Source of the DNA: Thermococcus sp. MV5
GTDB lineage: Archaea; Methanobacteriota_B; Thermococci; Thermococcales; Thermococcaceae
Assembly: GCF_012027425.1 (NCBI RefSeq)
Contig: NZ_SNUE01000005.1
Location: forward strand, 62,001-126,000
Direction of reading: 5' to 3'
Length of the DNA: 64,000 nucleotides
In this document: piece by piece, positions 17,267 to 24,601 of the stretch
Numbering within the stretch: the stretch's first letter is position 1
How the letters are laid out: the number at the start of each line of letters is the position of its first letter
Translations under genes and position numbers: made by a program
Notes under the pieces: generated by a model
What the model saw: the letters and a program-made list of their open reading frames with translations, nothing else
Told to the model about the DNA's origin: nothing
Databases searched by the model: none

Positions 17267-17881
17267 ATGAGTGAACTGCTAGAATTTTATGCTAGCGAAG
17301 CGATGACATGTCCTAGAAGAATATATTTCCGTCTTAAAGGATATAAAGAAAAATGGCCCGAGTTTGTCAGGGTCAGACTTGAACAGGGAGTTAATACTCA
17401 CAACGTTCTTGGGGAACTCCTTAAGCGGAGGTTTGGATTTGAACTTGAAAAGCACATTGTCTTGAAGTCTCCTAGACTTGGACTTGAGATCCATGGGAGG
17501 ATAGACGCTTATAGAGATTTTCCCATTGAAATAAAGGGAAAAACTTCTCTTCCTCGAATCCCATACGAATATCACCTGGCCCAGTTGAATGTTTACTTAA
17601 GATGGGCCGAGAGTGAATATGGGTATCTTTATTATGTTAAACTCCATGAAGAGCCCAAAAAAGTTTTAGGGGGGATTGATTTTTCGAGGTTTCCGATAGT
17701 TAAGGGAAGAAACTTCAAAGCTTTTGAAGTACCCTATGACGAAAAGCTCTTTAAAGAGACAGTAAAGCAATTCTATAAAATAAAAATGTATTATGAGAGG
17801 GATATTCCCCCAGAGGGTTGGAGAGACTATACATGCAAGTTCTGTCCTTATTACTATCTTTGCTCTACCAATGGAGACTAG
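17267..17881 (+). CDS. Stand-alone Cas4-like PD-(D/E)XK nuclease
   Basis: A 204-residue protein with the Cas4/Dna2 nuclease plan. Cys15 (TCPRRIYF) and the C-terminal trio in CKFCPYYYLC supply the four ligands of an Fe-S cluster; the nuclease core is HGRIDAYRDFPIEIKGKT (Asp, then E-x-K) near residue 75, and an LAQLNVYLRW helix follows, the usual Q motif. Cas4 processes prespacers in CRISPR adaptation, but no array or other cas gene is in the window, so this belongs to the orphan Cas4-like group of unknown role. The ATG follows GGGGGAGCTTGA. Confidence 0.85.
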   Translation: MSELLEFYASEAMTCPRRIYFRLKGYKEKWPEFVRVRLEQGVNTHNVLGELLKRRFGFELEKHIVLKSPRLGLEIHGRIDAYRDFPIEIKGKTSLPRIPYEYHLAQLNVYLRWAESEYGYLYYVKLHEEPKKVLGGIDFSRFPIVKGRNFKAFEVPYDEKLFKETVKQFYKIKMYYERDIPPEGWRDYTCKFCPYYYLCSTNGD

Positions 17882-18750
17882 GATCGGGTTTTCCACTTAA
17901 GATCCTTTTCCACTACAGGTTCTATGAGATCTCTGTTGTAGAGACTTGCTATCATTGCCCTTATAGGGACTTGGTTTAAGGCCAATATTTGTGGAGTTAT
18001 CTTTGCTTCAAACTCTTTTGCAAGGCCGTAACTAAGCTCACTTACACTTTTTGGCTCTTTTAAGAGTTCAAGAATTCTTTCTTCTCCCTCTTCAACTCGT
18101 TTAAGATTCAGCTCGAGAAGGTTTGTGGCATTTTCTCCCTTTACAGCTTTTCCATGCGAGGGAATCAGGAGGAGGCCTTCTTCAGCGTACTCCATAAGTC
18201 TTTTTATGGACTCTTTGAAGAGTTCTGGCTCCACTAAGTAGGGTAATCCAACAGATTGGATTACTTTCTCTCCAAAGAAACTATCTCCAGCATAGAGAAC
18301 CGCGTTTTCCTCGTCAAAAAAACCGGTCATCCCTGGAGAATGTCCAGGAAGTTCGATTGTTCTGAGCCCAAAGAGTTCATCTCCCCATTCAAAAACACCA
18401 TAAACTTTTACCTCTTGAGGAAACTGATACACTAAAAAGCCCTTGGGGGCTTTTGACCCAAAAGTTAGTAGTTCTCTGTTGAGAGGACTCTCGGCGATTG
18501 AGAATTCATACCTATGAATGAAGAGGGGCTTTTTAAGTTTTGGAGCAATTGCTAGATGATCTGCGTGTCCATGGGTGGCGAGCATGTATTCAATTTCTAC
18601 ACCAAGTTTTCTAAGTTCTCTTCTAAGTTCTTTATGCCTCTTACTTCCATGGCCTGGATCAGTTATTACAGTTCTTTCACCGATTTTTATCAGTGTAGAG
18701 GGGCTCCCGGGATACAGATATAAGTTCTCCCCAAGCTTTTCAAGTGCCAC
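17878..18750 (-). CDS. MBL-fold metallo-hydrolase
   Basis: About 290 residues. The metal motif THGHADHLAIAP lies near residue 56, and LPGHSPGMTGF and YAGDSFFGE provide the remaining histidine and aspartate ligands. A C-terminal helical region (RVEEGEERILELLKEPKSVSELSYGLA) looks like a winged helix, as in glyoxalase-II-like and LACTB2-like members that act on thioesters or RNA. Substrate is unknown. Three in-frame starts (TTG 18762, GTG 18759, GTG 18750) are possible; GGTGAG favours 18750. Confidence 0.85.
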   Translation of the reverse strand: MALEKLGENLYLYPGSPSTLIKIGERTVITDPGHGSKRHKELRRELRKLGVEIEYMLATHGHADHLAIAPKLKKPLFIHRYEFSIAESPLNRELLTFGSKAPKGFLVYQFPQEVKVYGVFEWGDELFGLRTIELPGHSPGMTGFFDEENAVLYAGDSFFGEKVIQSVGLPYLVEPELFKESIKRLMEYAEEGLLLIPSHGKAVKGENATNLLELNLKRVEEGEERILELLKEPKSVSELSYGLAKEFEAKITPQILALNQVPIRAMIASLYNRDLIEPVVEKDLKWKTRS

Positions 18751-18780
18751 AATACTCACCAAGAAAAATAGCTTTTGAGG

Positions 18781-19320
18781 TTAATAACCTTTCAGTTTCT
18801 TGAGTTCTTCAATTAGTTCTCCAAAATATTTGTGGAATTCACTCTGTTCTAGATATTCTAAGGCATTCCAGAATTCATCTAATCCTTTAATTCCGGCCTT
18901 TTCATATTCCCAGGCCTGGAGAATCATTTCTAATTTATCAGCAAACTTTACAAGCCTTCCTTCAAGGCTTTTTTCTTCTTCATATTCCCGAAAGAGTTCG
19001 AAATATTCTACTTTCTCTGCCCCAAGAATGTCTACCATTGCTTTTCTTTCGGCTTTTTTCTTATCCACATAGTTTTGGGCCTCTAAAGGTAGGTCTGTTA
19101 TCTTTGCTTCCGCAAGATCATGAAGAAGAGCTATCTTAAGAGCCCTTTCCACGTTAATCGAAACTCCTCTTTTCTTAAGTTCATCTGCTAAGAACAGGGT
19201 TATAATAGCAACACGAAAGCAATGTTCTGCAACGCTTTCTGGGTGTGGAACTCCTCTAAGCAACCACCCCATTCTCGGGAGTTTTTTCAATTTTCCTGCC
19301 TCGATGAATGTATCAAGCAT
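18781..19320 (-). CDS. HD-domain phosphohydrolase, YfbR-like
   Basis: A 179-residue HD protein. The metal ligands are seen in HPESVAEHCFRV (first His), LLHDLAEA (HD pair) and KFADKLEM (final Asp). It fits the YfbR/HDDC2 group of 5'-deoxynucleotidases, which dephosphorylate deoxynucleoside monophosphates. It follows the 104-residue gene by two bases and has a GGAGTAAT site formed from that gene's end, so the two are co-expressed. Confidence 0.87.
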   Translation of the reverse strand: MLDTFIEAGKLKKLPRMGWLLRGVPHPESVAEHCFRVAIITLFLADELKKRGVSINVERALKIALLHDLAEAKITDLPLEAQNYVDKKKAERKAMVDILGAEKVEYFELFREYEEEKSLEGRLVKFADKLEMILQAWEYEKAGIKGLDEFWNALEYLEQSEFHKYFGELIEELKKLKGY

Positions 19321-19322
19321 TA

Positions 19323-19637
19323 TTACTCCTCCGTTATATACAGGGCTTTTTCTGTTTCGATAGCCCTTGCGATTATTCCATCTCCGATGAATCGCCCATA
19401 GATCTTAACCAGCTCTCCCTTTCCTATGTTTGGTGTTCCAGAAAATTCTATCTTAAGGCCATCTATGTGAAAAGTAGTTCGATAACTTGGGAGCTCCATT
19501 GGGAGAAACTCTATAGTTGCTTTATCCTCTACAATGCCTTCTATCATGATGTTCTTCCCGCGAAATTTGCCATCTTTCAATTCATCAATGGTGAGGATAT
19601 AATAATAGTTATGACCGAACTTAACTCGTTTGGGCAT
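19323..19637 (-). CDS. Small OB-fold-like protein
   Basis: A 104-residue, beta-rich protein. Segments such as GKNIMIEGIVEDKATIEFLP and KGELVKIYGRFIGDGIIARAIE have the spacing of an OB fold, with the pattern seen in single-stranded nucleic acid binding proteins; this is inference from strand pattern only. It is the first gene of a two-gene unit with the HD nucleotidase. The ATG follows GGTGATGG. It is divergent from the GTPase gene with 53 bases between them. Confidence 0.65.
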   Translation of the reverse strand: MPKRVKFGHNYYYILTIDELKDGKFRGKNIMIEGIVEDKATIEFLPMELPSYRTTFHIDGLKIEFSGTPNIGKGELVKIYGRFIGDGIIARAIETEKALYITEE

Positions 19638-19690
19638 TTTTCCATCACCCTTATAATATAGTCATCGTGAGGATAATTTGGTGGTGAGAT

Positions 19691-20254
19691 ATGATAAAGG
19701 TTGCGATTATTGGTGCTGAGAATGTTGGGAAGTCCACTCTTATGAACGCTCTTCTCGGTAGAAAAATTTCTGAGACCATGCCAGTCCCTGGAACAACTAA
19801 AGGTGTTATTAGAAGGGCTTTTGGGAAGGTTAAGATACCGAAAAGCATGAAAAATCCATTTGGTGGAGTAGATGAATTGGTTTTGATAGATACAGCTGGA
19901 CTATATGATCCCCAGCATGAATTGAGAGGAAAAGTGTTGAGTGAAGAGAAATTCAAAGAACTTTTGAGTGAGATTATTTCAGCTGATGTAGTTATACATA
20001 TGATAGACGCTCAATACGGCTTGCATAGAGGGATGGAAAAGCTTCATCACCTCTTAAAGTTTAGATATGAGAGACCGATCATTGTGGTGGTAAACAAAAT
20101 AGATCTGGTGCCAAGGGAACAAGTGGAAGAACTTGGGAAACTCATCAAGAAACGACTTGAACAAAAACCAATAATGCTTTCTTTGGTCACATATGAGGGA
20201 TTTAACGAGCTTTTGGAGGCTTTGGCATATTATGCTCAGTATGCCAGGAAGTAG
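19691..20254 (+). CDS. Era/TrmE-like small GTPase
   Basis: A 187-residue single-domain GTPase. Motifs are G1 GAENVGKST (residues 8-16), G2 TTKG, G3 DTAGLYD near residue 58, G4 NKID near residue 136 and a G5-like SLV. No extra KH or membrane domain is present, so it is not a full Era. Function in archaea is unknown, possibly ribosome-related. GGTGGTGAG precedes the ATG. The last 53 bases overlap the convergent 93-residue gene. Confidence 0.87.
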   Translation: MIKVAIIGAENVGKSTLMNALLGRKISETMPVPGTTKGVIRRAFGKVKIPKSMKNPFGGVDELVLIDTAGLYDPQHELRGKVLSEEKFKELLSEIISADVVIHMIDAQYGLHRGMEKLHHLLKFRYERPIIVVVNKIDLVPREQVEELGKLIKKRLEQKPIMLSLVTYEGFNELLEALAYYAQYARK

Positions 20255-20483
20255 TGGTCTTTGCAATTCTTAGAAGCCCTTTGATGTTTAATAACTCATC
20301 CACAACTGCGTAGTCTTTTACAAGTTCCTCTGCAAGCTCTTTAGGAATCCCATTTTTAATTAAGCTCTTTCTGAATTTTCTTTTGCCTTTATTAATTGCT
20401 CTTTTCATTCCTGCAAACTGCCACAATATTTTAGGTAGAACAAACATTAACCTTAAAGAGGATAAAAAGAGCGAAAGAACCAT
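20202..20483 (-). CDS. Small basic membrane-associated protein
   Basis: A 93-residue protein. A hydrophobic N-terminal stretch (SLFLSSLRLMFVLPKILWQFA) is followed by a very basic segment (KRAINKGKRKFRKSLIKNG) and a short helical region. Its start codon overlaps the stop of the upstream coiled-coil gene (TGATG), which indicates translational coupling. I do not recognise a family. The large overlap with the convergent GTPase gene leaves the C-terminus less certain. Confidence 0.65.
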   Translation of the reverse strand: MVLSLFLSSLRLMFVLPKILWQFAGMKRAINKGKRKFRKSLIKNGIPKELAEELVKDYAVVDELLNIKGLLRIAKTTTSWHTEHNMPKPPKAR

Positions 20484-21064
20484 CAGAGCTCCTCCTCAAA
20501 CTCCTCCTCGACTTCTATCTCTCTTCTCTTTTTCTTTCCAAGCTTTTGGAGCTCTTTGAATCCTTCAAGTTTGTGCATCTTTTCTTTCATAAATGCCCCT
20601 ACTAGGGTCTTAATAACATTCATGCTCTCCATGTATTCTTTTGTAAGTTCAAAGGCCTTATCTGGGTCCATTCCAGCACCCACAAGTTCTTTGTAAAAGT
20701 TGGCCACATTCTTTCCAAACTTCTCCGCTTTCTCTGGGTCATATACATCGTTCAAAAGTCCTTTTATGGGACCAAAAATTGAGTCCATTATTTTGGGTAA
20801 ATGCTCTGAGACCGTACTGAGAACTTCTTCTAGTTCTTCTGCATCTTCTTTTCCTTTTTTACCCTTTATTTCGTGTAGCATCTCGTCTAGAACTTCAATT
20901 TTTCTTTCAATAAGTTCTATATCCTCTTCACTTTTTGCTTCTTTAAGTTCTTGTGTGAGTTCTCTGATGGTTTGTTCAATAAATTTCTTTGCTCCTGTCT
21001 CACTTTCCATGGCCTCTTCAATTTTTTTCTTTATTTCTTCTCCGAATTTTTCGTCAAATTCCAT
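20483..21064 (-). CDS. Coiled-coil protein of unknown function
   Basis: A 193-residue, strongly charged protein. Residues about 5-80 are glutamate- and lysine-rich with heptad character (EIKKKIEEAMESE, REL-QELKEA), the middle is less charged (VSEHLPKIMDSIFGPIKGLLND), and the tail ends in an acidic EVEEEFEEEL. GAGGTGGTT favours the ATG at 21064 over an upstream GTG. It lies between an HTH regulator (18 bases upstream) and the small membrane protein; the three form a unit. Function is unknown. Confidence 0.75.
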   Translation of the reverse strand: MEFDEKFGEEIKKKIEEAMESETGAKKFIEQTIRELTQELKEAKSEEDIELIERKIEVLDEMLHEIKGKKGKEDAEELEEVLSTVSEHLPKIMDSIFGPIKGLLNDVYDPEKAEKFGKNVANFYKELVGAGMDPDKAFELTKEYMESMNVIKTLVGAFMKEKMHKLEGFKELQKLGKKKRREIEVEEEFEEEL

Positions 21065-21081
21065 ATCAACCACCTCAATAA

Positions 21082-21534
21082 TTATTTTGTTTGGTCAAAC
21101 TTAATGGGGATTCCGATCAAATCAAACCACTTATTGAGCACTTCTTTCTTAAGGGCATAAGTGTTTCCTCTCTCTCCTTTAGCTTCTTCGACAATGTTGA
21201 GCTCAATCAAGTGGTGGAGTTTCTCTCTAACAGTATTTCTTGATGCTTTCCCTCTTCTTTTCTTTAATTCTTGGGCTATCTGGCTTATATTGGCACTTTT
21301 TAGGTCAAAAAGAATCTTTACAATTTCTCTTGCAATGGGGTCATGTCGTAGTTGGGGGACGACTACGTCTATTCCTAGTCCTCCGTATTGAGCGTATATG
21401 TTTATTAGGCGAAGATAATTTTCAGCCAGACTAGAAACTAGTTCAAAACTCCTCATAAGCTCATTAAGGGCTTTCCTTAAGGTTTTGACTTCTTCTGATA
21501 GCTTCTTCACATCTTGGTCTTCTGGCATCTTCAT
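21082..21534 (-). CDS. Winged-helix transcriptional regulator with N-terminal coiled coil
   Basis: A 150-residue protein. Residues 5-60 form a predicted coiled coil (VKKLSEEVKTLRKALNELM), and residues 70-140 a winged helix: IAREIVKILFDLKSANISQI, then RNTVREKLHHLIELNIVEEA and the wing GERGNTYALK. The pattern is that of MarR/ArsR-like archaeal regulators that dimerise by an N-terminal helix. It heads a three-gene minus-strand unit with the coiled-coil and the small membrane proteins, which are its likely targets. The promoter would lie in 21535-21600. Confidence 0.8.
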   Translation of the reverse strand: MKMPEDQDVKKLSEEVKTLRKALNELMRSFELVSSLAENYLRLINIYAQYGGLGIDVVVPQLRHDPIAREIVKILFDLKSANISQIAQELKKRRGKASRNTVREKLHHLIELNIVEEAKGERGNTYALKKEVLNKWFDLIGIPIKFDQTK

Positions 21535-21540
21535 CCCACT

Positions 21541-21787
21541 ACTATCTATTATTGCTCAAACCATATAGGGTTTCTGATTAGAAATGACCAGTGACCAGAG
21601 GAACATAATTTATTGGGGTAATATTATCTTATATCCAGTTCGATTTTCGACATAATAAAACTTTCGTTCGTTATTTTGGATTAGACATGATGAATTGGGG
21701 AATTTCCAGCTAATTGGCGGATATTGAAGGATTATCCCAAAATATTCTCTCTAGGTCTCTTTGAGATAAATAAAAAATAAGGGTATA
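21541..21787. other. Gene-free stretch, upstream part
   Basis: Nothing coding is convincing here. It probably carries the promoter of the HTH regulator gene at its left end. One perfect ATGATGA at 21687-21693 is present without matching CTGA boxes, so it was not called as an sRNA. Confidence 0.4.
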
Positions 21788-21788
21788 C

Positions 21789-21805
21789 CAGAGGCTTCCC
21801 CTCTG
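21789..21805 (-). terminator. Hairpin with flanking T run
   Basis: CAGAGG (21789-21794) and CCTCTG (21800-21805) form a six-pair stem with a five-base loop. On the minus strand it is followed by a T-rich run (TTATTTTTTATTT), and it sits just after the stop of the decayed gene at 21808, which suggests an old transcription terminator. Confidence 0.45.
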
Positions 21806-21807
21806 AC

Positions 21808-21935
21808 TTAATTTTTTATGAGCGCTAAAGCATTCTTCTTTGGAAGTTCATTGCCTCGTATTTCGCATGCTCTCTCTGAAGTTCGGGTCTTCTCTCCTGC
21901 TCCCAAAACTTTCTCAAACTCTCGAAACTAACCAT
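21808..21935 (-). pseudogene. Frameshifted short gene remnant
   Basis: On the minus strand an ATG at 21935 with a GGTGATGTGAG leader opens MVSFESLRKFWEQERRPELQ and continues with REHAKY. Shifting frame near 21850 gives EIRGNELPKKNALALIKN and a TAA at 21808. One frameshift therefore separates a plausible start from a plausible end of a product of about 42 residues. It could be a small antitoxin- or regulator-like protein, but I cannot identify it. Confidence 0.4.
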
Positions 21936-22062
21936 CTCACATCACCAATTAGTAATGGAGTGCTCAAACTACAAGGAAATAGTGGTCAAAAATGGTCATT
22001 TTTGATAATTAAGGAGCTATAATTCAAGCCGAGAAAATGATAAAAAACAAAAACTAGTAGTC

Positions 22063-22464
22063 TTAGCATTCACATATCTTTACGAAAATTCTCCTTCTCC
22101 TTGGCCCGTCCAGCTCTACAAACATCACGCTCTGCCATGTTCCTAGCAAAAGTCTTCCATCCTTTATTGGGATTGCAATGCTCGGGTTTAAGATTATGCT
22201 CCTCAAGTGGGAGTGAGCATTGTGGTCTATTCTATCATGGTGATAACCTTCTCCCTTTGGAACTAACTTTTCAAAAAACTCTTTAACGTCAGTAACTAAA
22301 CCACTTTCGTTTTCGTTAATGAAAAGCGCCGTGGTCGTATGTCTAGTAAAAATAACTGCAATCCCGTCCTTAACATTTGCTTTCTTTATTTTTTCATTTA
22401 TCAGAGAGGTTATATCAATAAGTTCGAACTCTTTCCTCGTTGGAATTTCTATCTCGAAGAGCAT
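22063..22464 (-). CDS. YjbQ/UPF0047 family protein (secondary thiamine-phosphate synthase-like)
   Basis: A 133-residue protein with the family's conserved core: RHTTTALFINENESGLVTDV near residue 45, HDRIDHNAHSHLRS near residue 80, with the invariant histidines, and LLGTWQSVMFVELDGPRRR near residue 108. Bacterial members show weak thiamine phosphate synthase activity, but the physiological role is unsettled. It starts directly at the stop of the methyltransferase gene, so both form an operon. Confidence 0.92.
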   Translation of the reverse strand: MLFEIEIPTRKEFELIDITSLINEKIKKANVKDGIAVIFTRHTTTALFINENESGLVTDVKEFFEKLVPKGEGYHHDRIDHNAHSHLRSIILNPSIAIPIKDGRLLLGTWQSVMFVELDGPRRRRIFVKICEC

Positions 22465-23256
22465 CTAACCTTCCTCCAGCTCCTTTGCTATTCTCTTTCT
22501 AGGACCTTTTAGGTATATTATGTTAGAGACTCCTGTTACACCATGTTCCATTTTGGCAATAAGACGGTGTTCTCTAAAGAAGATGCTCCCAAGCGCAAGT
22601 TGGGAAGCCAAATCCCACAGTCTGTGTTCTTGTTCTGTAACTTTTTCAAAGCCTGGTAGTTTGTAGTATGTTCTCTTAAACACTCCTCTAATTGGATCGT
22701 ATCCTTCATGCATGGAAATTAAGGTGTATTCGTCGGTCTTAGTCTCTACAAGCATGTCTTTGTACCCCATCTGATAGAATATCCCATATACTCTATCTGA
22801 TTCCTCAAGAAGGAAAACCCCATTATCGCTTAGAGTCAAGGCCATGTTTGTGAATAACTTCACAGCATCAAAAGCATCAAAATGTGGCATTGTTAAACCC
22901 CAGAGAAGAGCTATATCATGTTCATTAACGAGTTTTGAGGCTTCTCTTACATCTCCAATGATGATCTCAGGTTTTAAGTCTAAATCAGCTATTTCAAGCC
23001 ATTTTTCGACTTTTTTGAGATCCTCTTTTCTTGCATCGATAACAGTAAGGGCTTGTGCGTTTGTTGCTTTTGCCATGGCAACTCCTGCTATTCCTGTTCC
23101 AGCACAAATATCTAGGACTCTTGGATTTGCGGGGAGTAAATTCTTCTCTTTTAAGACTTCAAAAGCTTTAACTATTCTCCAAAACCTTATTACTGCCCTT
23201 TCATCATCTGGATCCATTCTCCACCTAAGATATCGGTAAAGCTCTTCAAGACTCAT
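22465..23256 (-). CDS. Class I SAM-dependent methyltransferase
   Basis: About 263 residues. SAM motif I is VLDICAGTGIAGVAMA near residue 45, the acidic loop is VIDARKEDL, and motif IV-like text is ALLWGLTMPHFDAF. A long C-terminal part with many tyrosines and histidines suggests a small-molecule substrate. GGGATG ahead of the ATG at 23256 favours that start over the in-frame GTG at 23268. Operon with the YjbQ-like gene. Substrate is unknown. Confidence 0.85.
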   Translation of the reverse strand: MSLEELYRYLRWRMDPDDERAVIRFWRIVKAFEVLKEKNLLPANPRVLDICAGTGIAGVAMAKATNAQALTVIDARKEDLKKVEKWLEIADLDLKPEIIIGDVREASKLVNEHDIALLWGLTMPHFDAFDAVKLFTNMALTLSDNGVFLLEESDRVYGIFYQMGYKDMLVETKTDEYTLISMHEGYDPIRGVFKRTYYKLPGFEKVTEQEHRLWDLASQLALGSIFFREHRLIAKMEHGVTGVSNIIYLKGPRKRIAKELEEG

Positions 23257-23311
23257 GAGGCATCCCACATTTTATTGATGGATAGTAATTTAAGCATTCC
23301 TCTTCCAAAGG

Positions 23312-23319
23312 TTTTTAAA
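23312..23319 (+). promoter_or_regulatory. TATA box deciding the start of the THUMP methylase gene
   Basis: TTTTTAAA lies about 25-28 bases upstream of the ATG at 23341. The open frame begins earlier, at 23275, but a transcription start near 23340 makes that extension untranslated and the message leaderless. Confidence 0.7.
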
Positions 23320-23340
23320 CGCGCCGATAAAGTTCCCATC

Positions 23341-24432
23341 ATGTATGCAATCATTTATGGAAAGAACCCTAGGCTTAGTGAGGCCGAATTCTGGGCATTT
23401 ACGAAGAGATTTGGATTAAAGGTTAAAGTCGTTGAGAGTTCTAGACATTGGGTAGTTTTTAATAGCGGTAGGAATATAGAACGGCTTTTTCATAGACTTG
23501 GTGGTTCTTTGAAGCTTGTGAAGATTGTTGGAGAAGAGGAAGATGCGATACGTGACTTGGAATATGCAAAGCATTTTACGGTGAGTATTTATGGAAAAGA
23601 TGATTGGAAGCTTTGGAGAAAGCTTGGGAGTGAGATAAAAAAACATTTTAAATCTCAGGGTTCTTCCAAGTTCTTCAAACCTGCCAAGGTCTATGCTATG
23701 CCTTCGGAACTTGTTTTAAAAGGCTTTCCAGAAGTTAAGGACTTTGTCTTTCTCTTTGGAAGAAACCTTTATGTGGGAGAGACAATTGCTGTAGCAGATC
23801 CCTTTGAGCTTAAAAAGCTCGATGTTGAAAGGCCTGTTCAGAGGGCTATCCTTTCAATACCTCCACGTTTGGCTAGAATAATGGTAAATCTAACCGAAAT
23901 CAGGCAAGGTAATTTCCTTGATCCATTCTGTGGAATAGGGACGATAGTGCAAGAGTTTTTGATTCAAGGTCTTAATGCTTATGGGAGTGACTCCAACCCT
24001 AAAGCTATCAATGGTGCTAAAGAGAATTTAAAATGGCTGAAAAAGGAATTTAGAACTAAGAAAAGTGCGCATCTTGAAGTTTGTGATGCAAGAAAGCTCA
24101 AGCATTGCTTTAGGATAAAATTTGATGCAATAGTTACCGAGCCTTATATGGGCAAGCCTTTAAAATATCACCCCACTAAAGGAGAAGCAATAAAACTTGC
24201 AAATGAGCTTGACAGATTTTATTATAGCGTCTTTGATAGTTTTGGAGATGTTCTAAGGAGACATGGGAGGGTCGTTTTTGTCTTTCCAGCCTATAAGCTC
24301 AATGATGGCAGGATTTATAGAAAAGAGAGAAAATGGCTTGGAAAGCTTGGTTTTGAGGTTATGGCAAGATACACAGACTTTGAAGAAAGGCATCGGGTAG
24401 TTAGGGACATTCATGTGCTGAGATATAGGTAG
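23341..24432 (+). CDS. THUMP-domain tRNA guanosine-N2 methyltransferase (TrmG10/Trm11 type)
   Basis: A 363-residue protein. The N-terminal THUMP-like region (residues 1-150) includes KHFTVSIYGKD; the Rossmann domain has DPFCGIGTIVQEFL near residue 200 and the catalytic motif TEPYMGKPL near residue 270, in place of the usual DPPYG. Relatives methylate guanosine 10 of tRNA; the Trm11 branch has a similar motif change. Start at 23341 is chosen from the TATA box; residues upstream do not resemble the family. It is divergent from the SAM methyltransferase gene. Confidence 0.82.
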   Translation: MYAIIYGKNPRLSEAEFWAFTKRFGLKVKVVESSRHWVVFNSGRNIERLFHRLGGSLKLVKIVGEEEDAIRDLEYAKHFTVSIYGKDDWKLWRKLGSEIKKHFKSQGSSKFFKPAKVYAMPSELVLKGFPEVKDFVFLFGRNLYVGETIAVADPFELKKLDVERPVQRAILSIPPRLARIMVNLTEIRQGNFLDPFCGIGTIVQEFLIQGLNAYGSDSNPKAINGAKENLKWLKKEFRTKKSAHLEVCDARKLKHCFRIKFDAIVTEPYMGKPLKYHPTKGEAIKLANELDRFYYSVFDSFGDVLRRHGRVVFVFPAYKLNDGRIYRKERKWLGKLGFEVMARYTDFEERHRVVRDIHVLRYR

Positions 24433-24601
24433 ATGAGTTCCACATTATTCTTAACGTAGCTGAGAGCACATAAAAGTGCATGCTCGTACGTTTGTTAGCG
24501 CTCAATCTTTATAATCTCTTAGAAAATCTTGTCTTTAAGGCGGAATGCAGACATTTAAGACTAGCACGTAAGTTCATTTGGTAAAATATGAGGTGGTTAA
24601 A

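Noticed and set aside
17267-17881. Cas4-like gene taken as a sign of a CRISPR-Cas locus
   Set aside because: No repeats with regular spacing and no other cas genes are visible on either side.
21687-21725. Perfect ATGATGA suggesting another C/D box RNA
   Set aside because: No CTGA boxes at the right spacing; only CTAA follows, and there is no C' box.
21840-22022. 60-codon plus-strand open frame in the 21.5-22.1 kb gap
   Set aside because: No ribosome binding site, atypical composition, and it lies opposite the minus-strand remnant.
24433-24577. Possible small RNA between the THUMP methylase and thrC (GATGAG then CTGA)
   Set aside because: The box C text does not match and no second box pair exists.
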